Shown here one piece after another: positions 18,416 to 26,229 of a stretch of DNA of 64,000 nucleotides. This DNA comes from Arthrobacter sp. TMP15. GTDB taxonomy: Bacteria > Actinomycetota > Actinomycetes > Actinomycetales > Micrococcaceae. How positions within the stretch are numbered: position 1 is the stretch's first letter; the number at the start of each line of letters is the position of its first letter. The notes under the pieces were generated by a model. It saw nothing but the letters and a program-made list of their open reading frames with translations, was not told where the DNA came from and did no database searches. The stretch lies in assembly GCF_039529835.1 (NCBI RefSeq), contig NZ_CP154262.1, forward strand, positions 1,240,001 through 1,304,000, given 5' to 3'. A program made the translations under genes and the position numbers.

Positions 18416-19759
18416 ATGCGCAGAGCAGTTCTTGAACATCTTGAGGCAGTTGAACAGCTATTGCGGCGAAGCTGGGCTGGGGGCATTGTCGCTGAAGCTG
18501 GTGTTGCTGCCGGCGTTACCTTGACAATGGGCGACGGCGGTACGCCCGTCCCACTGCAGAGTGCCTTGGGCCGGGTGCTGGCCAACGATCTGGTGGCGCC
18601 GCTGGACCTGCCTCCCTTTGCAAACTCACAGATGGACGGGTATGCAATTTATCTAGAAGCAGAACAACCTGAAAACATTGATTCGGATAAATCAACCGTT
18701 TACGGTGTAGCTGAAACCATTGCTGCAGGAGCCGTCCCGCAGCGACTGGCAGCTGGCCAGGCAGCTCCCATCATGACCGGTGCCATGATGCCCCTTGGTG
18801 CCAACGCCGTAGTTCCCATTGAGCTTGCCCTGCCCGCACACTTTGGTGCGCCCGGGGAGAATGTTGAGCTGCCTGCAACCACAGTTGGAAAATTTGTTCG
18901 TGCTCAAGGAAGCGACGTGCAACGGGGCTCTGTGGTGATTGCTGGAGGAACGCTTCTCAACGCAGCCCACGTGGGTCTTGCGGCTGCTCTTGGATGCACT
19001 GAGCTGGCAGTGCGGGCTAAACCTCGTGTGCTGCTACTAACAACAGGTGATGAGGTCCTGGCCCCCGGAGATTCCATGGCAGGCGCGGGCCTGCCACCGG
19101 GGATGATCTTTGACGCTAACGAGTCATTGCTCAGAGCCAGCCTGACTCAAGCCGGCGTAGAAGTGGTCCGTTCGCACGTGGTGAGGGATGACCCGGAGGC
19201 GCTGTTGAGACTGTTGGATAGCTATGTCGGTGAAGACCAGCTGCTCAACGGTGCTTCCGGCCCCTGCTGTGATTTGATCATCTCGGTCGGTGGCATCAGC
19301 GCAGGTGCCTTTGAAGTTATCCGGCAGGCGCTGGGTGAGCCTAGCTCCGAGGCTGCCGTAGACTTTGTCTCCGTCGCATTGCAGCCCGGAGGACCACAAG
19401 CGCTGGGAACCTATAGGGGCATCCCGTTCATCGGTTTTCCAGGTAACCCCGTGAGCGCCTTTGTATCCTTTGAAATGTTCCTGCGCCCCGCTCTTGGTCT
19501 GTTGCTTGGTGCTCCAGCACCGCGTCAACGAGTGGTAGCTACCCTGGAACACCCAATCATCTCGCCTGTGGGTAAACAGCAGGTCCGCCGTGGTATTTAC
19601 TCCGGTCCAGAATTTGAATCGGCGCCCTCAGTGCGAGAAATAGGTGGGGAATCTTCTCACCTATTGGGAGCCTTGGCGCAGGCGAACGCGCTGATCAGCA
19701 TCCCAGCGGGTGTCACGGAATTGCAGGCTGGTGCAAAGGTGGAAGTATGGCTGTTGTGA
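18416..19759 (+). CDS. moeA: Molybdopterin molybdenumtransferase MoeA/Glp
   Basis: MoeA inserts molybdate into adenylylated molybdopterin. The protein shows [11 protein letters not shown] near residues 65-75, [30 protein letters not shown] and [11 protein letters not shown], all standard MoeA motifs, followed by the domain IV barrel. I placed the start at ATG 18416, with GGAAGG at 18405-18410; this gives the usual MRRAVLEHL amino end and 447 residues. Its last 13 bases overlap moaC, so the two are coupled. Confidence 0.94.
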   Translation: MRRAVLEHLEAVEQLLRRSWAGGIVAEAGVAAGVTLTMGDGGTPVPLQSALGRVLANDLVAPLDLPPFANSQMDGYAIYLEAEQPENIDSDKSTVYGVAETIAAGAVPQRLAAGQAAPIMTGAMMPLGANAVVPIELALPAHFGAPGENVELPATTVGKFVRAQGSDVQRGSVVIAGGTLLNAAHVGLAAALGCTELAVRAKPRVLLLTTGDEVLAPGDSMAGAGLPPGMIFDANESLLRASLTQAGVEVVRSHVVRDDPEALLRLLDSYVGEDQLLNGASGPCCDLIISVGGISAGAFEVIRQALGEPSSEAAVDFVSVALQPGGPQALGTYRGIPFIGFPGNPVSAFVSFEMFLRPALGLLLGAPAPRQRVVATLEHPIISPVGKQQVRRGIYSGPEFESAPSVREIGGESSHLLGALAQANALISIPAGVTELQAGAKVEVWLL

Positions 19760-20313
19760 CTATCCCCGAGACTCCCGCATTAACCCATCTGCGCCGCGAC
19801 GGAACTGCCGCCATGGTGGACGTTTCTGCGAAGGCAACTACCACCCGAGAAGCGACCGCTACGGGAATGGTGTCCACCACCGCCGAAGTGATGCGGTTAC
19901 TGGGTGAGGGAGGGCTGCCCAAGGGCGACGCCCTGGCTGTAGCCCGTGTTGCCGGCATCATGGGGGCTAAAAAAACCTCCGAGCTCATACCGTTATGCCA
20001 CCCCCTACCAATCTCAAAGGTCACAGTTGACTTTGATCTTGGCCAAAGCGCTGTCACAGTGTTAGCCACTGTAAAAACCCGCGGTGTGACAGGCGTTGAG
20101 ATGGAAGCACTGACAGCTGTCTCGGTGGCTGCACTGAGCGTGTACGACATGATCAAGGCAGTCGATAAACACGCAGTGATCTCAGGGATCAAGGTGCTGG
20201 CAAAAAGTGGGGGCAAGAGCGGGGACTGGGTCAGTGAATCGTCCACCCACCCAGCAGAAACTGACGTAGTCCTGGATTCGCAAACCTCGCGTACCACGGA
20301 CGGCACAGCATGA
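19747..20313 (+). CDS. moaC: Cyclic pyranopterin monophosphate synthase
   Basis: MoaC completes formation of the pyranopterin ring after MoaA. The 188-residue protein has [16 protein letters not shown], then [17 protein letters not shown] and [17 protein letters not shown], all diagnostic. The carboxy end has an extra 30-residue polar tail. It overlaps moeA by 13 bases and mogA by four, inside a coupled moeA-moaC-mogA-moaE-dapB run. Confidence 0.96.
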   Translation: MAVVTIPETPALTHLRRDGTAAMVDVSAKATTTREATATGMVSTTAEVMRLLGEGGLPKGDALAVARVAGIMGAKKTSELIPLCHPLPISKVTVDFDLGQSAVTVLATVKTRGVTGVEMEALTAVSVAALSVYDMIKAVDKHAVISGIKVLAKSGGKSGDWVSESSTHPAETDVVLDSQTSRTTDGTA

Positions 20314-20810
20314 GTGCCTGTGAACCCGGAACCTCATTGGGTAGCGCCGGGGTCATCATTGCCTCCACGCGGGCAGCTCTGGGCGTATATGAGGATACAA
20401 CAGGACCCATCATCATCAACTGGCTTCGCGAACACGGATTCGACGCCATGGAATCCTTGGTTGTTCCTGATGGAGCGCCCGTGGGTTCGGCCCTGCGCGC
20501 AGTTCTGCTGAAACAACCCGCCGTCGTCATCACCAGTGGCGGGACCGGATTAAGTCCCGATGACCAAACTCCGGAGATGACGCTGCCATTGATTGACAGG
20601 GAAATCCCGGGGCTGATGGAAGCGATGCGGGCAGCCGGTTTGGCAAAAACACCTATGGCTGCGCTGAGCCGCGGGCATGCGGGTCTAGCCGGAAACACCC
20701 TGATAGTGAATTTGCCCGGTTCTCCCTCTGGAGTCATGGACGGTCTGGCGGTTTTGGATCCCGTCATCAAGCATCTTTGCGATCAAGTGGCGGGTCACCA
20801 TGGCCACTAA
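20310..20810 (+). CDS. mogA: Molybdopterin adenylyltransferase (MogA/MoaB type)
   Basis: This 166-residue protein of the MoCF-biosynthesis fold adenylylates molybdopterin before metal insertion by MoeA. It has [19 protein letters not shown] at the amino end, the [15 protein letters not shown] phosphate-binding loop and [14 protein letters not shown] near the end. The ATG overlaps moaC and the end overlaps moaE. MoaB and MogA cannot be split reliably by eye. Confidence 0.92.
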   Translation: MSACEPGTSLGSAGVIIASTRAALGVYEDTTGPIIINWLREHGFDAMESLVVPDGAPVGSALRAVLLKQPAVVITSGGTGLSPDDQTPEMTLPLIDREIPGLMEAMRAAGLAKTPMAALSRGHAGLAGNTLIVNLPGSPSGVMDGLAVLDPVIKHLCDQVAGHHGH

Positions 20811-21267
20811 CATCGAAGTCATTTATGCACGTTTGAGTGCAGAGCCCATCTCTGTTGACGCCGCGATCGCGGCAGTGGAATCCGAAACTGCCGGTGCCGT
20901 CGTCACATTCAGTGGGGTAGTGCGCAACCACGACGGCGGAAAACAAGTTGCGCGTTTGGCCTACAGTGCGCACCCACTAGCCACGGGGGTACTCAACGGT
21001 GTTGTGGACTCGCTGCGCGATAGTTCACAGGACCCGGATGGGCACCCTGTGCGGATCTGGGTTGCGCACCGGGTGGGGCCGCTGGAAATTGGTGAACCGG
21101 CCCTTGTCTGTGCCGTCGCATCCTCCCACCGGGCAGAGGCGTTTGAGTTGTGTTCGGAGCTGGTGGAACGGATCAAGGCAGAAGTACCCATTTGGAAGGA
21201 GCAATTCTTCACTGATGGCAGCGTTGAATGGGTGGGCTCCGGAAAGCCAGTAGGCTTAAACCCATGA
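20800..21267 (+). CDS. moaE: Molybdopterin synthase catalytic subunit
   Basis: MoaE is the large subunit that, with thiolated MoaD, adds the dithiolene sulfurs. Visible motifs: TAGAVVTFSGVVRNHDGG, HRVGPLEIGEPAL and VPIWKEQFFTDGSVEWV, which hold the conserved lysine region. 155 residues is normal. It overlaps mogA by 11 bases and dapB by four. Confidence 0.95.
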   Translation: MATNIEVIYARLSAEPISVDAAIAAVESETAGAVVTFSGVVRNHDGGKQVARLAYSAHPLATGVLNGVVDSLRDSSQDPDGHPVRIWVAHRVGPLEIGEPALVCAVASSHRAEAFELCSELVERIKAEVPIWKEQFFTDGSVEWVGSGKPVGLNP

Positions 21268-22022
21268 GTGAAATGCTGAAGGTTGCCGTGCTCGGTGCCA
21301 AGGGACGAATGGGAACTGCCGCCGTTGCGGCAATCAAGGCGGCACCGGACATGGAGCTGGTGGCATCGCTGGGGCGACATGACTCATTGGAGCTGCTCGT
21401 TGACAATGGTGCCGACGTTGTTGTTGACCTCAGCGTTCCCGACTCAACCGAGGCGAACGTTCACTTTGCTCTCCAACACGGCATCCATGCGGTGGTTGGC
21501 GCCACCGGTTGGGATGCTGCGCGGCTAAAAACCCTTGAAAAAATGCTCTCTGGGCACCCGCAGACTGGCGTGCTGATTGCCCCGAACTTTGCTTTTGGAT
21601 CGGTTTTGGCAACGCGCTTCGCCGCCCAAGCTGCACGGTACTTTGACTCCGTTGAAATTATTGAACTCCACCACCCCCGCAAAGTTGATGCCCCCTCTGG
21701 TACGGCGTTGCGCACGGCTGGGCTTGTTGCAGCAGCCCGTAAAGCGGCAGGAATTCCCGAAGCCCCAGATGCCACTCAAACGGAAATGGACGGTGCCCGC
21801 GGTGCCAGTGTTGAGGGTATCCCCGTGCACAGCATCAGACTCGCAGGTTTGGTGGCCCATCAGGAAGTTCTCTTTGGCAGCCAGGGCGAGGCACTGACCA
21901 TTCGCCATGACTCCTTCAACCACGAATCGTTTATGCCGGGCGTTCTGCTCGGAGTTCGAACGGTGAGCAGCCGGCCCGGCCTAACCGTGGGTCTTGACGG
22001 CTACATGGATCTGGAAGGTTAG
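21264..22022 (+). CDS. dapB: 4-hydroxy-tetrahydrodipicolinate reductase
   Basis: DapB reduces hydroxy-tetrahydrodipicolinate in lysine and diaminopimelate synthesis. The NAD(P)-binding loop is VLGAKGRMG at residues 8-16, and the active-site region is ELHHPRKVDAPSGTA near residue 135. I used the ATG at 21264, which overlaps the moaE stop (ATGA); 252 residues is the usual actinobacterial length. dapA follows two genes later. Confidence 0.96.
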   Translation: MSEMLKVAVLGAKGRMGTAAVAAIKAAPDMELVASLGRHDSLELLVDNGADVVVDLSVPDSTEANVHFALQHGIHAVVGATGWDAARLKTLEKMLSGHPQTGVLIAPNFAFGSVLATRFAAQAARYFDSVEIIELHHPRKVDAPSGTALRTAGLVAAARKAAGIPEAPDATQTEMDGARGASVEGIPVHSIRLAGLVAHQEVLFGSQGEALTIRHDSFNHESFMPGVLLGVRTVSSRPGLTVGLDGYMDLEG

Positions 22023-22026
22023 GATC

Positions 22027-22503
22027 ATGGCAAATACTGCTGTGTCGAAGATGAAAATTACTAAGACCAAAATCTGGGTAGCGCTCATCTGCCTTTTGCT
22101 GGTTTTTTACATGGTCGTCATGATGCAACGAGCCGTCCTGCTCATTGGTGACTCGGACTGGATCGCCAAACTGTTGGGAGTGTCCTACTTTGTCATCCCG
22201 CTAGTTGCGGGGTGGGCGCTGATCAGCGAAGTCAGGTTTGGGGCAAAAACCGAACAGATGGCGAAAATTCTTGAGGCTGAAGGTGGCCTGCCCGAGGACA
22301 ATTTGCCACGAACTCCGGGCGGCCGGATAGTGCGCGGTGCGGCAGATGAAGAGTTTGAAAAATACAAACTCGAGGCGGAAGCTGAGCCCGAAGACTGGCG
22401 TTCCTGGTTCAGGCTTTCCTGCGCTTACGACGCGGCGGGGGACCGCAAACGCGCCCGCAAAGCCATGCGTGACGCGATTGCACTGTTTCGCCCAAAGCGC
22501 TAA
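22027..22503 (+). CDS. Membrane-anchored TPR-like protein
   Basis: This 158-residue protein has two membrane segments (near residues 16-36 and 52-72) and a soluble tail with a TPR-like helix pair (DWRSWFRLSCAYDAAGDRKR near residue 125 onward). Start is ATG 22027 with AAGGTTAGGA upstream; it begins four bases after dapB. Small proteins of this type occur next to dapB in other actinobacteria. Function unknown. Confidence 0.8.
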   Translation: MANTAVSKMKITKTKIWVALICLLLVFYMVVMMQRAVLLIGDSDWIAKLLGVSYFVIPLVAGWALISEVRFGAKTEQMAKILEAEGGLPEDNLPRTPGGRIVRGAADEEFEKYKLEAEAEPEDWRSWFRLSCAYDAAGDRKRARKAMRDAIALFRPKR

Positions 22504-22562
22504 ACCCCATACAGCAAACCCCGAACTGTGGAGACGCACAGCTGCCGAAGCGATCTCTAGTC

Positions 22563-22637
22563 GCCACCAGCACAGTCAAGATCAGCACAGTCGCCACCAG
22601 CACAGTCACCACCAGTACAGTCAAGACCAGCACAGGA
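22563..22637 (+). repeat. 15-nt tandem repeat, five copies
   Basis: Units at 22563, 22578, 22593, 22608 and 22623 share the core ACCAGCACAGTC (for example GCCACCAGCACAGTC). The last unit runs into AGGAGAGG, the ribosome site of the hydrolase gene. Confidence 0.88.
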
Positions 22638-22652
22638 GAGGGGCAGGCAGAG

Positions 22653-23441
22653 ATGGCAGTCACACAGAACCCGCACGACGGCGTCGAACTTTCCTATGAC
22701 GAGGTTGGGCAGGGCGAGCCGCTCCTGCTGGTCCATGGCAGCGCCCTGAGCAGGGCCATTTGGCGTGGATTTGGCTACACCAAGGAGTTTCAAAAACAAT
22801 TCCGGGTCATCACCATGGACCTGCGAGGGCACGGCCGTAGCGGCAAGCCGGACTCTGCGGGTGACTACACCATGGACACTTTGGTGGCCGATGTGCTGGC
22901 CGTCCTTGACGCTGTCCAGGCCCCGCAAGCCCATTTTGGCGGTTATTCAGTGGGGGGACGCATGGGGCTCTCGCTGGCAGTCCAGGCCCCGGAAAGGCTG
23001 CTTTCGCTAACTACTCTTGGCGGCACGTACCGCATCCAGCCGGGGAACATTGGCGATCTTTTCTTCCCCGGGTACGACGACGCCCTCGGCTCAGGCGGTA
23101 TGCCCGCCTTTGTGCAGGGTTGGGAGGAACATCTGGGACGCGCCTTAGACGCCGCGACCCGGGCTGCTTTCCTTGCTAACGACGCAGCGGCGATGCGCGC
23201 CTACTTTGCCCACACGGAGAGGGATTTGCCCATCCCGGAGAGTCGGTTGGCCGGCATTGCCACACCCACGCTCTTGATGGCTGGCAGTGCTGACACAGGC
23301 CGTTTAAAAGACTCAAAGCGTGCCTGCGAGCTTATGGCCAATGCCCGGTTCGTGGAGCTTCCCAGGCGCAACCACGGCACAACGCTGGGTCCTGCCGGTC
23401 CCGTACTTGAACAGTGGTTGCCGTTCCTGGATTCACTCTGA
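22653..23441 (+). CDS. Alpha/beta hydrolase
   Basis: A 262-residue alpha/beta-hydrolase-fold protein. The oxyanion region is LLVHGSALS near residues 26-34, the nucleophile elbow is GGYSVGGRMG near residue 97 (Ser in Y-S-V-G-G), and the catalytic histidine is in RRNHGTTLG near 242. There is no signal peptide, so it is cytoplasmic. The family spans esterases, haloperoxidases and lactonases; substrate cannot be told. It stands between dapB and dapA without being part of the lysine pathway. Confidence 0.88.
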   Translation: MAVTQNPHDGVELSYDEVGQGEPLLLVHGSALSRAIWRGFGYTKEFQKQFRVITMDLRGHGRSGKPDSAGDYTMDTLVADVLAVLDAVQAPQAHFGGYSVGGRMGLSLAVQAPERLLSLTTLGGTYRIQPGNIGDLFFPGYDDALGSGGMPAFVQGWEEHLGRALDAATRAAFLANDAAAMRAYFAHTERDLPIPESRLAGIATPTLLMAGSADTGRLKDSKRACELMANARFVELPRRNHGTTLGPAGPVLEQWLPFLDSL

Positions 23442-23476
23442 GGGTGCCAAACTGAACAAAGGAGACAAAATCACCC

Positions 23477-23498
23477 GCCCACAACCAGAGTTGTGGGC
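23477..23498 (+). promoter_or_regulatory. Perfect hairpin upstream of dapA
   Basis: GCCCACAAC (23477-23485), loop CAGA, GTTGTGGGC (23490-23498): a 9-bp perfect stem, 42 bases before dapA. No T run follows. It could end hydrolase transcription or be part of the dapA leader. Confidence 0.5.
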
Positions 23499-23540
23499 TG
23501 CGTTGCGCTAAATCGTGAACTTACAGGTAACGTTTTAGGT

Positions 23541-24446
23541 ATGTCTGTCTCTGAGCGCTCCCTCCGTCCCTTCGGTACCTTGTTGCCCGCCATGGTTACC
23601 CCTTTTACTGCCGATGGAGCAGTGGACTACCAAGTGGCCGGAGAGTTGGCGAGCAAACTTGTTGACGACGGCTGTGATGGCATAGTGGTCACGGGCACTA
23701 CCGGTGAAACCTCCACCCTCACTGATGAAGAAAACCTGGGTATGTTTCAGGCTGTCATCGATGCAGTGGGTAGCCGTGCCCGGGTCATCGCCGGCACCGG
23801 AACTAATGACACCCGCCACTCGATCGAACTCTCACGCCGTGCTGCCAAGCTGGACATCGATGGGTTGCTGCTTGTGACCCCGTATTACAACAAGCCCAGC
23901 CAAGCCGGCCTTCAGGCTCACTTTGAAGCCATCGCTGATTCCACCGAGCTTCCAGTCATGATTTATGACATCCCTGGACGTTCCGGGGTGCCTATCACCA
24001 CCGAGACGATCATCCGGCTGGCCGCGCACCCTCGCATCACTGCGCTGAAGGACGCCAAGGCAGATTTCACCGCGACAAGCCGGGTCCTGGCGAACACCGA
24101 TCTCGATGTTTACTCGGGCGACGACGGACTGACGCTGCCGCTGATGGCTGCCGGCGCCGTCGGACTTGTCAGTGTCAGCGCCCATGTTGCTCCGCGCAAG
24201 TTCCGTGCCTTGATTGACGCCGCCACGGCTGGAGACTTTGCCACGGCCCGCCGTATTCACTTTGAACTTGATGCAGTTATTAGGGCAACCATGGGCCACG
24301 TGCAAGGGGCTGTCGCCGTCAAACAAATTCTCAAATGGCAAGGACTCCTGCCCAACTCCATTGTCCGGCTGCCCCTGGTGGAGCCGGACGAAGCGGAGAT
24401 CGCCTTGATCAAGGTTGACCTTGCCGAAGCTGGAATGGAAGTCTAG
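23541..24446 (+). CDS. dapA: 4-hydroxy-tetrahydrodipicolinate synthase
   Basis: DapA condenses pyruvate with aspartate semialdehyde. Visible: GTTGETSTLTDEE near residue 52, YYNKPSQAGLQAHF, MIYDIPGRSGVPI and the Schiff-base lysine in ITALKDAKADF near residue 170. The ATG at 23541 gives 301 residues, the normal length; a TTAGGT precedes it and the upstream in-frame ATG would add a non-conserved 16-residue tail. RNase J begins two bases after the stop. Confidence 0.95.
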   Translation: MSVSERSLRPFGTLLPAMVTPFTADGAVDYQVAGELASKLVDDGCDGIVVTGTTGETSTLTDEENLGMFQAVIDAVGSRARVIAGTGTNDTRHSIELSRRAAKLDIDGLLLVTPYYNKPSQAGLQAHFEAIADSTELPVMIYDIPGRSGVPITTETIIRLAAHPRITALKDAKADFTATSRVLANTDLDVYSGDDGLTLPLMAAGAVGLVSVSAHVAPRKFRALIDAATAGDFATARRIHFELDAVIRATMGHVQGAVAVKQILKWQGLLPNSIVRLPLVEPDEAEIALIKVDLAEAGMEV

Positions 24447-24448
24447 GC

Positions 24449-26140
24449 ATGAGTCAAATGACCGAGCCCGGGCTGCGAACACCACCCACACTGGACAAGG
24501 GAACTTTGCGCATAGTTCCGTTGGGCGGCATTGGTGAGATTGGCCGCAACATGACAGTCTTTGAAATGGACGGCAAGCTGCTCATAGTTGATTGCGGCGT
24601 GCTGTTCCCTGAAGAGGACCAGCCCGGTGTGGACGTGATCTTACCCGACTTTTCCTACATCAAGGACCGTTTAGAGGACATTGTTGGAGTAGTCCTTACG
24701 CATGGTCACGAGGACCACATCGGCGCGGTCCCGTACCTTTTGCGTCTGCGTCAAGACATCCCCCTGATCGGCTCGCAACTGACACTGGCATTCATCGAAG
24801 CCAAGCTAATTGAGCATCGCATCAAGCCGTGGACGTTGACTGTCAAAGAGGAGCAAGTCGAACAGCTGGGCCCATTCGCGTGTGAGTTCATTGCCGTAAA
24901 TCACTCGATCCCTGACGCGCTAGCTGTGTTCATTCGTACTGACGGTGGCACTGTGCTGCACACGGGCGACTTCAAGATGGACCAGCTGCCCCTTGATGGG
25001 CGCATTACTGACCTGCGCCACTTCGCCCGGCTGGGGGAGGAGGGGGTTGATTTGTTCCTCGTTGACTCAACCAACGCCGATGTGCCCGGTTTCACCACCA
25101 GTGAGGCAGAGATTGGGCCCACGCTCGAGGGACTGTTCGGCAAAGCCGACAAACGCATCATTGTCGCTAGCTTCTCTTCCCATGTCCATCGCGTGCAGCA
25201 AGTGCTCAACGCTGCAGTATTGCACGATCGCAAAGTTGCCTTCGTGGGGCGTTCAATGGTCAGGAACATGGCCATTGCCGCGAAGCTGGGCTATTTGCAC
25301 GTGCCGGCAGATGTTCTTGTTGACCTGAAAAACGTAGATAAGCTTCCAGATAATAAAGTTGTTTTGATGTCAACAGGTTCACAGGGTGAGCCCATGGCCG
25401 CACTGTCACGCATGGCCAACGGAGATCATAAGATCATAGTGGGCAAGGGCGATACAGTCATTTTGGCCTCGTCACTGATCCCAGGCAATGAAAACGCTGT
25501 GTTCCGGATTATTAACGGTCTGCTCAAGCTTGGCGCCGACGTCATCCACAAGGGCACTGCCAAGGTTCATGTGTCAGGTCATGCCGCTGCGGGGGAGCTA
25601 TTGTATTGCTACAACATCCTGACGCCCAAGAACGTCATGCCAGTGCATGGGGAAACCAGGCACCTCATCGCCAACGCCAATATCGCTATCTCATCCGGTG
25701 TCCCGGCAGAAAACGTGCTGCTCACCGACGACGGCTCTGTTATCGATCTAAAAGACGGCGTGGCCAAGATTGTGGGCCAGGTGGAATGTGGTTTTGTTTA
25801 CGTTGACGGTCACAGCGTTGGCGAGATCACCGATGCCGATCTCAAAGACAGGCGCGTACTTGGTGATGAGGGATTTATTTCCATCATCACTGTGGTTAAT
25901 CGGGCCACCGGGAAGATCGTCTCTGGTCCAGATATTCATGCTCGCGGTGTTGCCGAAGATGAATCCGTTTTTGATGAGATCAAACCCAAAATTGCGGCAG
26001 CTCTTGAAGAAGCTGTTATGGCTTCAACCGATCACACAACCCACCAGCTCCAGCAGGTTGTACGCCGGGTGATTGGCACCTGGGTCAATCGTAAGCTGCG
26101 TCGACGCCCAATGATCATCCCGGTGGTGCTGGAGGCTTAG
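24449..26140 (+). CDS. rnj: Ribonuclease J
   Basis: RNase J is a metallo-beta-lactamase/beta-CASP ribonuclease with endo- and 5'-exonuclease activity, central to mRNA decay in actinobacteria. The zinc motif is LTHGHEDHIGAVPYLL near residue 83; the beta-CASP region includes FASSFSSHVHR-like sequence (VASFSSHVHRVQQ), and a VSGHAAAGELL motif follows near 377. 563 residues is typical. It directly follows dapA, a conserved pair. Confidence 0.96.
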   Translation: MSQMTEPGLRTPPTLDKGTLRIVPLGGIGEIGRNMTVFEMDGKLLIVDCGVLFPEEDQPGVDVILPDFSYIKDRLEDIVGVVLTHGHEDHIGAVPYLLRLRQDIPLIGSQLTLAFIEAKLIEHRIKPWTLTVKEEQVEQLGPFACEFIAVNHSIPDALAVFIRTDGGTVLHTGDFKMDQLPLDGRITDLRHFARLGEEGVDLFLVDSTNADVPGFTTSEAEIGPTLEGLFGKADKRIIVASFSSHVHRVQQVLNAAVLHDRKVAFVGRSMVRNMAIAAKLGYLHVPADVLVDLKNVDKLPDNKVVLMSTGSQGEPMAALSRMANGDHKIIVGKGDTVILASSLIPGNENAVFRIINGLLKLGADVIHKGTAKVHVSGHAAAGELLYCYNILTPKNVMPVHGETRHLIANANIAISSGVPAENVLLTDDGSVIDLKDGVAKIVGQVECGFVYVDGHSVGEITDADLKDRRVLGDEGFISIITVVNRATGKIVSGPDIHARGVAEDESVFDEIKPKIAAALEEAVMASTDHTTHQLQQVVRRVIGTWVNRKLRRRPMIIPVVLEA

Positions 26141-26229
26141 CCGCTCCGGATGGTGTGTGTGCTTGCCACCACGTGTTCTTCGCTGGCCAAATCCGCAGGA
26201 TCCCGCGCTGCGGACGGTACCGTTGGACT

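Noticed and set aside
19713-20306. 197-codon minus-strand frame
   Set aside because: Antisense to moaC; Ser/Thr/Ala-rich shadow with no start signal.
22563-22637. CRISPR or protein-binding iterons
   Set aside because: 15-nt units are directly joined and degenerate; no replication gene is adjacent.
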